A DNA stretch of 64,000 bases from an uncultured Desulfobacterales bacterium (GTDB lineage Bacteria > Desulfobacterota > Desulfobulbia > Desulfobulbales > Desulfocapsaceae), in contig CALGIJ010000012.1 in the NCBI GenBank assembly GCA_937915545.1, forward strand, positions 1-64,000. The letters are read 5' to 3'. The notes beneath the pieces were generated by a model. It was not told where the DNA came from. It was given only the letters and a program-made list of their open reading frames with translations, and did no database searches. This document shows, one piece after another, positions 7,908 through 15,518 of this stretch; the stretch's first letter is position 1, and every line of letters begins with the position of its first letter. The position numbers and the translations under genes were made by a program.

Positions 7908-8906
7908 TTAGAGCGAACCGACGAAGAGTGCACGCAGGCCGAGGGCCAGCAGCAGGAAGATGCCCGAGCCGACCAGCATCAGGCCGTGGGTGGCACGAAT
8001 ATCTTCTGGAATCGGCGTGCGCAGGCCGTCGCCCAGAGAGGGTTTGTCGACCACCGTCCCGAAGTAGGAGGATGGCCCGCCGAGACGGATACCCAGGGCC
8101 CCGGCCACCGCTGCCTCGGTGTGGCCTGAATTGGGGCTCTTGTGGTTGAGCCGGTCGCGCCGCAGGATGCGCGCCGCCTCCCTGTAATCCAATTTGAGGA
8201 AAAATGCAGCCACAATTATGCACAAGGCGCTGACCCGGGCCGGGACAAAGTTGGCGACATCGTCGAGCCGCGCCGCCACCCGCCCGAAGAACAGGTAACG
8301 TTCGTTGCGATAGCCGATCATCGAATCCATGGTGTTGATGGCCTTGTAAAAATAGGCTCCCAGGGCGGCGCCAGCGATGGCTTCCACGCCCAGGGCGGGG
8401 CCGGCGAGGCTGCCGAGGACCGCGTAGAAGAGCGGTGCGGTGACACCGTCGACCATGTTCTCGGCTACGGTCTCGATTGCGGCGCGGATGACACCCTCGC
8501 GCGACAGGTTGCCGGTGTCGCGGCCGACGATCATCGCCACCGCCCCCCGCGCCGCCTCGAGAGAACCACTCGGCCGCAGCTTCTCATAGACGGCGATGGA
8601 GTGGCGCAGCAGGTCGCGCACCGCCAGGGCGGTATAGAGGACGAACACCGCCACGAGGATGCCGATGGTCGGAGATATCGCCATCGCCACGACCAGCAGC
8701 GCATAAACGACCAGGCTGGTGCCGGCGACCACCACCACCACTACCGCCGCCCCGCCCAGCAGGGGGCTCTTCAGCCAGCGGCGCGCCAGCCCCTCGCTGC
8801 GGCTGATCAACCAGCCGATGCCGCGCACCGGGTGCGGCCACCACGGCGGGTCGCCAAGGAGCAGGTCGAGCAATAAGGCGGCAAGGAGTTGTAGTGAGAA
8901 CAACAT
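7908..8906 (-). CDS. cbiB: adenosylcobinamide-phosphate synthase (CbiB/CobD)
   Basis: An integral membrane protein of 332 residues that attaches aminopropanol phosphate to adenosylcobyric acid. Several hydrophobic helices are visible. Family motifs include LLGDPPWWPHPVRGIGW near the N-terminus, ENMVDGVTAPLFYA and NTMDSMIGYRNERY in the middle, and NHKSPNSGHTEAAVAGAL towards the C-terminus. It lies 27 bases after the cobD-cobQ fusion, whose decarboxylase half makes its aminopropanol-phosphate substrate. The symbol cobD is used for two different enzymes in the literature; cbiB avoids confusion. Confidence 0.95.
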   Translation of the reverse strand: MLFSLQLLAALLLDLLLGDPPWWPHPVRGIGWLISRSEGLARRWLKSPLLGGAAVVVVVVAGTSLVVYALLVVAMAISPTIGILVAVFVLYTALAVRDLLRHSIAVYEKLRPSGSLEAARGAVAMIVGRDTGNLSREGVIRAAIETVAENMVDGVTAPLFYAVLGSLAGPALGVEAIAGAALGAYFYKAINTMDSMIGYRNERYLFFGRVAARLDDVANFVPARVSALCIIVAAFFLKLDYREAARILRRDRLNHKSPNSGHTEAAVAGALGIRLGGPSSYFGTVVDKPSLGDGLRTPIPEDIRATHGLMLVGSGIFLLLALGLRALFVGSL

Positions 8907-8933
8907 GGCGACGTTCCTTACAACGGGCCTGAG

Positions 8934-11492
8934 CTAGAGTCGGAGCAGGCGGTAGATGGCATCCATGTCGAGTGACTGGCGGACCTCGGCGGCCAATCGC
9001 TCAAAACCCTGCTCGAGGTCGTAGGGGGCGAGTACCCTGCCGGTCGCCTGCAGGCCCCGGGCCCGGCGCAGCCGGTCGATAAACCAGCGCCGGAAACGGT
9101 CCTCGTCGAAGATGCCATGCAGGTAGCTGCCCCACACCTGGCCACCTTCCACCGCCAGGCCGCAGCTTGAGCCGTCATCGAAGCGCAGCAGCGGATCGCC
9201 TGAGGACGGCGACACCCCGTGGTGGATTTCATAGCCGACCACCTTCTCCCCGGATGGCTGGTGGATGCCGGTCTTACGCGTCAGGCGCTTCTCGCGCTCG
9301 ATGGTGGTGATGATCGGCAGCAGCCCAAGGCCAGCCGCAGAACCCTCGCCTGACTCTATAGTATAGGGATCCTCTACCGACTCGCCAAGGATCTGGTAAC
9401 CGCCGCAGATGCCGACGACCTCGCAGCCGGCGGCGAAGAGCTCGATTATCCGGCTGGCGAAGCCGCCCTCGCGGAGAAAACGCAGGTCGTGCAGGACATT
9501 CTTCGAGCCAGGCAGGATGATCGCCTGGGGATGTCCGAGCTCGGCCACAGTCTCGACGATGCGCACGGCGACATCCGGCTCCTGGAGAAAGGGCTCGATA
9601 TCGGTGAAGTTGGATATATGGGGCAGGCTGATCACCGCCACTTCCACCGCCTCGCCCTCGCGGCTGCGATTGAAGGCGCCTTTCTTGAAGGAAACCGAGT
9701 CCTCCTCGGGCAGGGCGAGGTCGGCCAGGTGACGCACCACGCCGAACACCGGCCGGCCGGTATGGCGCAGTACATAGTCATGGGCCGGACCAAGCAGCGA
9801 GGCCTGACCGCGGAACTTGTTGACGACAAAGCCCGCCACCAGGGCCCTCTCCCACTCTTCCAGCACCTCCATGATGCCGACGAACGAGGCGTAGACCCCG
9901 CCGCGGTCGATATCCCCCACCACCAGCACCGGTGCCTCGGCGTAGCGTGCCATGCGCATGTTGACGATGTCTTCCGCCTTGAGGTTGACCTCCCCCGGCG
10001 AGCCGGCCCCTTCGAGCACCACCACCTCGTACTCGCTGGCCAGAGAATCGTAGCACTGGCACACCGTTTCCCAGACTTTGGGCTTGTAGACGCCGTACTC
10101 GTTGACGGTCATGTTGCCCACCGGCTTGCCGCGGACGATCACCTGGCTGCCGGTGTCCGAGTTGGGCTTGAGGAGAATGGGGTTCATACGGCTGTCGGGG
10201 TCGATCCTCGCCGCCTGGGCCTGCACCACCTGGGCGCGGCCCATCTCGTGGCCCTCCCTGGTGACAAACGAGTTGAGCGACATGTTCTGCGCCTTGAAGG
10301 GGGCCACGGCAAGGCCATCCTGACGAAGAATGCGGCACAGGGCGGCGGTGAGGATCGACTTGCCGGCGTCGGAGCAGGTGCCCTGGAACATCAGCGGGCG
10401 GGCCTGCTTCCCCTTGCTGCGGCCCCTCCGGGCCGGAGCGAAGAACTCGGCGAAGGTCTCGAGGAGGCGCTGGTTCTCGGCGGCAGTGCGCACGGCAACG
10501 CGGCAGAAGCGGTTGTCGAGGCCACGGTAGTTGCCGCAGCGGCGGATGGCAATGAGCTGCTTCTCGCAGAACGCGGCGAGGTCGTCGCCATTTCTGCCGT
10601 CAAGGATCTTGAAGAACAGGTAGTTGGCCGCTGCAGGATAGACCTCGAGCTCCGGCCGGGCGGCAAGCCCACGGGAGAGCTCGTCGCGCAGCTCCCGGCA
10701 GTGCTGTCGGCTTCGTCTCTGGTAGTCCCGATCGGCCAGGGCCATGACGGCGAACTCGGCGGCGAGCCCATTGACCGTCCACGGCGGCATGTTGCGGCGC
10801 ACTGTCTCGGCCAGCTGCGGCGGCAGGGTGGCGTAACCGACCCGCAGTCCCGGGACCCCGTAGAACTTGGTCATCGAGTTGAGGGTGAGGATGTTGTCCC
10901 TGGCAGCCGCCAGCGACCGGCCATCGTCGACGAAGTCGAGAAAGGCCTCGTCGATGAGAAACAGGGTGCGCGGGCAGTCGGAGGCCAGGGCAAGCAGCCG
11001 CTCCCTTTCGACCAGGGCCCCGGTGGGGTTGTTGGGGGTGGCGATGATGGCCAGGTCGCCGGGGCGGAGAAGCCTCGCCAGGGCCTCGCAGTCGAGGGTG
11101 AAACCGCCAGCCTCGGGCATCTCCAGGAACACCGCGGGCAGCCCGCCAAGCTGCGCCGCACGCAGGTAGTCGACATAGGAGGGCGTGGGGAGCACGGCCC
11201 GCGTGGCGCCAAGGGTGCGGGTGAACAGGTAGAGCAGTTCGGTGGTGCCATTGCCGACCACCACCCTCTCCCGCTCGATGCCGTGGTGCTCGGCCACGGC
11301 GCTGACGAAGCGGGTGCTTTCCGGGTCGGGATAGTGGATGAGGCCCTCGAGGCTGCGGCTCATCAGGGGGCGGAACCACGACGGCGGGCCGAGCGGGTTG
11401 ATATTGGCGCTGAAATCGAGAGCTTTGGCGCCAGAGTCCAAGGAGAGGCGGAGCAGCTTGTGGATATTGCCGCCATGTTCGAATTGTTGCAT
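8934..11492 (-). CDS. fusion of threonine-phosphate decarboxylase (CobD) and cobyric acid synthase (CobQ/CbiP)
   Basis: One 852-residue frame holds two cobalamin enzymes. Residues ~1-350 are a PLP decarboxylase making aminopropanol phosphate from threonine phosphate; PLP Lys209 is in LNSMTKFYGVPG, with ATPNNPTGAL and IDEAFLDF. A short basic linker (ARRGRSKGKQ, ~354-363) follows. From ~367 the cobyric acid synthase begins, amidating adenosylcobyrinate side chains: the P-loop-like FQGTCSDAGKS, FKAQNMSLNSF, DIDRGGVYAS, and a type I glutaminase with its Cys in VGICGGYQ and His in WGSYLHGIFD. Both halves look complete. The order puts two enzymes feeding CbiB on one chain. Confidence 0.93.
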   Translation of the reverse strand: MQQFEHGGNIHKLLRLSLDSGAKALDFSANINPLGPPSWFRPLMSRSLEGLIHYPDPESTRFVSAVAEHHGIERERVVVGNGTTELLYLFTRTLGATRAVLPTPSYVDYLRAAQLGGLPAVFLEMPEAGGFTLDCEALARLLRPGDLAIIATPNNPTGALVERERLLALASDCPRTLFLIDEAFLDFVDDGRSLAAARDNILTLNSMTKFYGVPGLRVGYATLPPQLAETVRRNMPPWTVNGLAAEFAVMALADRDYQRRSRQHCRELRDELSRGLAARPELEVYPAAANYLFFKILDGRNGDDLAAFCEKQLIAIRRCGNYRGLDNRFCRVAVRTAAENQRLLETFAEFFAPARRGRSKGKQARPLMFQGTCSDAGKSILTAALCRILRQDGLAVAPFKAQNMSLNSFVTREGHEMGRAQVVQAQAARIDPDSRMNPILLKPNSDTGSQVIVRGKPVGNMTVNEYGVYKPKVWETVCQCYDSLASEYEVVVLEGAGSPGEVNLKAEDIVNMRMARYAEAPVLVVGDIDRGGVYASFVGIMEVLEEWERALVAGFVVNKFRGQASLLGPAHDYVLRHTGRPVFGVVRHLADLALPEEDSVSFKKGAFNRSREGEAVEVAVISLPHISNFTDIEPFLQEPDVAVRIVETVAELGHPQAIILPGSKNVLHDLRFLREGGFASRIIELFAAGCEVVGICGGYQILGESVEDPYTIESGEGSAAGLGLLPIITTIEREKRLTRKTGIHQPSGEKVVGYEIHHGVSPSSGDPLLRFDDGSSCGLAVEGGQVWGSYLHGIFDEDRFRRWFIDRLRRARGLQATGRVLAPYDLEQGFERLAAEVRQSLDMDAIYRLLRL

Positions 11493-11505
11493 AGCTCACC
11501 GTATA

Positions 11506-12291
11506 TCAAGGAAAAAAACGGGCCAGGGAGACGGTCATGGCCACGGCGACCCCGGCCTCGGCCAGTTCGCACACCGCGCCGAGGGTGTCGCCAGTGGCGC
11601 CGCCGAGGGATGCCCGGCACCACCGGCAAAAGATGGCCACTGCCCCGCCGAAGACGATCATGGCAGGGATGAACCGGGAGGAGGCAGACAGCGCCAGGCA
11701 AAGCACCAGCAGCAGCAGGCCAACGAGAGCCGCCTTCTTGCTGTCGCCGCTGTAGAAGAGGCTGCCCAGACCTCCTTCCTCTCTGGCGTAGGGCAGGCCG
11801 GCCATCATCAGCAGAATGGCCGAGCGCCCCGCCATGGGCATGAGCAGCAGAGCCGGCAGGAAGAGCTCGGCGGGCACGGCGCTCAGGGCGGCATACTTGG
11901 TGAGCAGCACCAGCACCACGGCGACGATGCCCATGGCACCGGAGCGGCTGTCCTTCATAATCTCCAGACGCCGCTCGCGCGGCCGCGAGCTGAGCAGGCC
12001 ATCGGCGCTGTCGGCGAGGCCGTCGAGGTGAAGAAAGCCAGAAACCGCGGCAAGCATGGCGATGGCCAGCATCGCCGTCACCCCCTGCGGCAGAAAGAGA
12101 CCAAGGATGCCGGCGACACTCGCCACCAGCGCCCCGACCAGCATACCGACGGGGACAAAAAAAGGCAGACTGGCAGGAAAATGCTGACCATCGTCGGCGG
12201 TACGCCAGGAAATCGGTGCCAGAGTGAGAAAACGCAGGGCAGTGCAGAACCGCGCCACTGCCAGCCAGCGGCCATGTCCCGTTTCGCCCAC
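11506..12291 (-). CDS. cobS: adenosylcobinamide-GDP ribazoletransferase (cobalamin synthase)
   Basis: A 261-residue inner-membrane enzyme that joins activated cobinamide-GDP to alpha-ribazole, closing the nucleotide loop of cobalamin. The signature FLHLDGLADSADGLLSSR, followed by MKDSRSGAMG, contains the acidic metal-binding residues of the family. Hydrophobic helices cover most of the rest. It sits 13 bases before the cobD-cobQ fusion and 11 bases after cobT, consistent with one polycistronic message. Confidence 0.95.
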   Translation of the reverse strand: MGETGHGRWLAVARFCTALRFLTLAPISWRTADDGQHFPASLPFFVPVGMLVGALVASVAGILGLFLPQGVTAMLAIAMLAAVSGFLHLDGLADSADGLLSSRPRERRLEIMKDSRSGAMGIVAVVLVLLTKYAALSAVPAELFLPALLLMPMAGRSAILLMMAGLPYAREEGGLGSLFYSGDSKKAALVGLLLLVLCLALSASSRFIPAMIVFGGAVAIFCRWCRASLGGATGDTLGAVCELAEAGVAVAMTVSLARFFP

Positions 12292-12302
12292 CTTCTTCTC
12301 CC

Positions 12303-13370
12303 CTACTTGTCGGCGGTGGCCACGGCGGCCTCGGCGAAGGTGGCCACCCTGGTGAGGATCGCCACCGCGCCGTCGACGAGGTTCATGGCCACGGCAGCGC
12401 CGGTGCCCTCGCCAAGGCGGAAATTGAGGTCGAGCAATGGCTTTTTGCAGCCCAGCGCCTCCTGCATCGCCTGGTGGCCGGGTTCCATAGAGCGGTGCGA
12501 GAAGATGAGATAATCCTTGATAAATGGTTCGATTCGGGCGGCGATCAAGGCTCCGGCGGTGGAGATGAAGCCGTCGATCACCACCGGCCGGCGATGGGCG
12601 GCGGCACCGAGGATGAGTCCGGCGATGCCGCCGATCTCGAAGCCGCCGACCTTGGCGAGGATGTCCAGGCCGTCCCGGGCATCGGGCTTGTTGACCTCCA
12701 GCGCCCTGGCGATGACCGCCGCCTTGTGGCGGACCTGCTCCTCGTCGAGACCGGTGCCGGGACCGGTCAGCTCGGCAACGCTCTTGCCGGTGCAGACGGC
12801 GGCGATGGCGGTGGATGGCGTGGTATTGCCGATACCCATATCGCCGGTGCCGAAGATGTCGAAGCGGCCGGCCAATTCGCTGGCGATGTCGATGCCCGAC
12901 TCCACCGCCCTGGTGGCCATGGCCTTGCTCATCGCCGGCCCGACGGCGATGTTGGCGGTGCCCAGACCGACCTTCTTGTTGATCAGCCGCCCCTCTTCGG
13001 CCAGCTGACGCAGGTCGGCGGCGACCCCCATGTCGACGATGAACACCTCGGCTCCGGCCTGGGCGGCGAGGGCGTTGATGCCCGCCCCGCCGCGCACGAA
13101 GTTGCGCACCATCTGCTCGGTCACCTCTTGCGGGTACTTGCTGACCTTTTCGGCGACCACGCCATGGTCGCCGGCCATGGTGACAATTGCCTTGCGCGCA
13201 AAGCTCGGGCTGAGCGTCGCGGTCATCCCGGAAAGGTCGATGGCAAGGTCCATCAAATCGCCGAGGGCCCAGTGCGGCATGGCCAGCTGGTCAAGTCGCG
13301 CCTTGGCATCGCCGCGGCAGGCGCTGTCCTGGGGAAAGATCTTCTTTACGGTACGTTCTAAAAGGCTCAT
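12303..13370 (-). CDS. cobT: nicotinate-nucleotide-dimethylbenzimidazole phosphoribosyltransferase
   Basis: CobT makes alpha-ribazole phosphate, the lower-ligand nucleotide of cobalamin, from nicotinate mononucleotide and a benzimidazole base. The 355-residue form starting MSLLERTVKKIF at 13370 has the usual length; a longer open frame upstream overlaps cobU and is unlikely. Conserved stretches are TMAGDHGVVAEKVSKYP, GTGDMGIGNTTPSTA and LDLNFRLGEGTGAAVA, where the Glu in GEGTGA is the expected catalytic base. Which lower ligand base this organism supplies cannot be seen here. Confidence 0.96.
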   Translation of the reverse strand: MSLLERTVKKIFPQDSACRGDAKARLDQLAMPHWALGDLMDLAIDLSGMTATLSPSFARKAIVTMAGDHGVVAEKVSKYPQEVTEQMVRNFVRGGAGINALAAQAGAEVFIVDMGVAADLRQLAEEGRLINKKVGLGTANIAVGPAMSKAMATRAVESGIDIASELAGRFDIFGTGDMGIGNTTPSTAIAAVCTGKSVAELTGPGTGLDEEQVRHKAAVIARALEVNKPDARDGLDILAKVGGFEIGGIAGLILGAAAHRRPVVIDGFISTAGALIAARIEPFIKDYLIFSHRSMEPGHQAMQEALGCKKPLLDLNFRLGEGTGAAVAMNLVDGAVAILTRVATFAEAAVATADK

Positions 13371-13410
13371 CGTATGGCGTGTCGTTGGTGGGCGTTCTTC
13401 CAGGCGAAGC

Positions 13411-13989
13411 TCAGCGCCGCTGGTGCCCCGCGTCCTGTTGTTGTCGGTTGTTCTTGAGAGAGAGCGGCAGGCCGCAGCTGACGAGAATAACCTCTTCGGC
13501 CCTTGCCGCGAGCAGCTGGTTGCAGGTCCCCACCAGATCGCGGTAGCGCCTGGCCAAGGCATTGTCGGGGACGATGCCCAGGCCGACCTCGTTGGTAACG
13601 CAGATCAGCGCCCCCTCATAGCTTTCACTGGCCGCGAGCCACTCGCGACAACGAGCGGCGACGGCGTGATCATCAAACAATTGGTCCGATTTATCAAAGC
13701 GATAGAGAAGATTATTCACCCAAAGGGTGATGCAATCGATCACTACCACCTCAAAGCTGGCGACGGCCTGCGGAAACAACCCGGCAAGCTCGAGTTCGCA
13801 TTCTAAGGTCTGCCAGCCGCGCCCCCGCCGCTCCTCGCGATGGCGCTCGACGCGGTCGTTCATCTCCCCGTCGACCACCGGGCAGGTGGCGACGAAGAGG
13901 CGGCGCGCACCGATCTCCTCGGCCCTGGCCAGGGCCAGGGAACTCTTGCCGCTGCGCGCCCCGCCGGTATAAAGGATCAGTTTGCCCAT
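13411..13989 (-). CDS. cobU: adenosylcobinamide kinase / guanylyltransferase
   Basis: A bifunctional 192-residue enzyme that phosphorylates adenosylcobinamide and transfers GMP to it. The Walker A motif is TGGARSGKS (8-16); H50 in DRVERHREER is the expected GMP-carrying His. VTNEVGLGIVP and AVDD-like acidic positions follow. The C-terminus (SLKNNRQQQDAGHQRR) is polar and unusual-looking but short. The gene starts one base after the cobC stop, so translation is probably coupled. Confidence 0.95.
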   Translation of the reverse strand: MGKLILYTGGARSGKSSLALARAEEIGARRLFVATCPVVDGEMNDRVERHREERRGRGWQTLECELELAGLFPQAVASFEVVVIDCITLWVNNLLYRFDKSDQLFDDHAVAARCREWLAASESYEGALICVTNEVGLGIVPDNALARRYRDLVGTCNQLLAARAEEVILVSCGLPLSLKNNRQQQDAGHQRR

Positions 13990-13990
13990 A

Positions 13991-14590
13991 CTACACTCCT
14001 GTGCGGTTTAAGCCGGTGAGCACCGCCCCAGCGGAATAGAGCGTCAGCGTGGTGCAACTCGCCAGGCCGATGTCGAAGAGCAGATGCTTCTCCCAGGGCA
14101 GGCCGAGGGCAAGGCAGAGCAGGTGACGGATAACCCCGCCATGACTGATCGCCAGCAGGCAGTCCCCGTCCATTCCGCACAGCATCTCCCAGGCGGCGGA
14201 CACCCGCTGTCGGAAATCGAGCAAAGCCTCCCCGCCGGGAAAGGCGAAGGAGGGATCTCCTGCCGCCCAACGGTCGACGAGGCCGCTGTCGGCAGCGGCG
14301 ATCTCGGCGAAAGAGAGCCCCTCCCAGCGACCGAAGTCGACCTCACGCAGGTCGGCACAGAGCTTGCCGGGAGCAGGCAGCGAGAGCGACTGCCAGGTCT
14401 CCCGGCAGCGCCGCATCGGGCTGCACAATACGGTGTCAATGGGGGCATCGGCAAGCGACCGGGCCAGCGTCAGCACCTCAGTGCGGCCACGGTCACTGAG
14501 CGGCAGGTCGGTGCTGCCGATATAGCGCCCCCGCCCGTCGATATCGCCATGCCGCAGCAGGTGGATAGTTTTCAGCTTTTCGCCGCTCAC
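13991..14590 (-). CDS. cobC: histidine phosphatase, probable alpha-ribazole phosphatase
   Basis: A phosphoglycerate-mutase-type phosphatase of about 199 residues that would remove the phosphate from alpha-ribazole phosphate or adenosylcobalamin phosphate. The phosphohistidine motif is LLRHGDIDG near residue 12; the second catalytic His is in AISHGGVIRH. Start: GTG at 14590 with GGAGACGAAG upstream; the frame is open further without good signals. Its place directly before cobU, cobT and cobS supports CobC over other members of this broad family. Confidence 0.85.
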   Translation of the reverse strand: MSGEKLKTIHLLRHGDIDGRGRYIGSTDLPLSDRGRTEVLTLARSLADAPIDTVLCSPMRRCRETWQSLSLPAPGKLCADLREVDFGRWEGLSFAEIAAADSGLVDRWAAGDPSFAFPGGEALLDFRQRVSAAWEMLCGMDGDCLLAISHGGVIRHLLCLALGLPWEKHLLFDIGLASCTTLTLYSAGAVLTGLNRTGV

Positions 14591-14672
14591 CTTCGTCTCC
14601 TTGGCGCCGCAATACCTGCCCGGCAACCAGGACAACTCATTACCGCAAATGTCACGGCGATGCAACCCTCGC

Positions 14673-15518
14673 TCACCGCTCTTGCAGCGTCGCCATGAGC
14701 TCCTCGGTAAGGCGCTGCGCCTCGAGCAGCTGGCTACGGTCAAGCATCGGCTCCAGCGAGTCGCGAGCGGCACGAGCCGGGGAATGCCCGCCGGTGGCGG
14801 CGATGTTGAGCCAGGCGTAAGCCCGCGGCAGATCGACACCATCGACGCCACGGCCGGTGGCGTACATCACCCCGACATTGTACTGGGCCACTGCCAGACC
14901 GCCCCGCGCCGCCATCAAAAAATAGTCGCCGCCCTTCTCCAGGTCCTGCTCCACTCCTCTGCCGAGGAAGTAGAGGAAGCCAAGCTCGTTCTGTGCCTCG
15001 CGGTTGCCGTTTTCTGCCGCCTGGGTATACCAGCGGGCCGCCTTGGCGTAGTTTTTCGGCAGCCCCGAGCCAAGCAGGAAGGCCTGGCCGATAAGCTGCT
15101 CCGACACGGCGCTGCTCTTGCCATTGATTGCCGCCTGATAGAGCAGGCGGAAGGCGCGGGCGGTGTCCTGCGGCGCCCCCAGCCCCTTGAAGAGCATACC
15201 GCCGCCGATGTACTGGGCCTCGGCATCGCCCAGGTCGGCGGCGCGGAGATAGAGCTGCAGGGCCTTGGCAAGATTTCTTTCACCGCCGAGGCCATAGTAA
15301 TAGGCCTTGGCGCGGTCCTTCAAAGCCTGCGCCGATTCGTCCGCCGCGCCCCAGCCGGTGCCGCAGAGGGAGAGGAGCGCGACCAGCAGCAGAGCAAGGC
15401 ATCTCGCCATAGCCAGCGAGCCCAGCGCCGAAGCGAGCGGGCGGCGCCTTGTGGCGAGGGACGTGCCGAGCGACCGCGGACGGTCAAGGTGCTTCGGTTC
15501 GCCGCCCACCCGTGTCAT
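14673..15518 (-). CDS. Sel1-repeat (SLR) protein, exported
   Basis: A 281-residue protein of tandem Sel1-like alpha-helical repeats, for example ADLGDAEAQYIGGGMLFKG and WYTQAAENGNREAQNELGF. Such proteins usually scaffold partners in the periplasm. The first ATG (15518) overlaps the ycaO stop as ATGA, suggesting coupling. A second Met at 15410 would open a textbook signal peptide, MARCLALLLVALLSLCG. From the upstream start the signal would have an unusually long basic n-region. Either start is possible; the exported repeat domain is the same. Function unknown; it separates the YcaO gene from cobC. Confidence 0.8.
   Translation of the reverse strand: MTRVGGEPKHLDRPRSLGTSLATRRRPLASALGSLAMARCLALLLVALLSLCGTGWGAADESAQALKDRAKAYYYGLGGERNLAKALQLYLRAADLGDAEAQYIGGGMLFKGLGAPQDTARAFRLLYQAAINGKSSAVSEQLIGQAFLLGSGLPKNYAKAARWYTQAAENGNREAQNELGFLYFLGRGVEQDLEKGGDYFLMAARGGLAVAQYNVGVMYATGRGVDGVDLPRAYAWLNIAATGGHSPARAARDSLEPMLDRSQLLEAQRLTEELMATLQER

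Noticed and set aside
9489..11672. 727-codon open frame antisense to the cobD-cobQ fusion
   Set aside because: It mirrors a well-supported gene. Composition (many His, Gly, Leu, Ala) and lack of any motif are typical of GC-rich antisense frames.
13371..13562. N-terminal extension of cobT
   Set aside because: The extra 64 residues overlap cobU, lack conservation-like features, and the Met at 13370 gives the normal CobT length.
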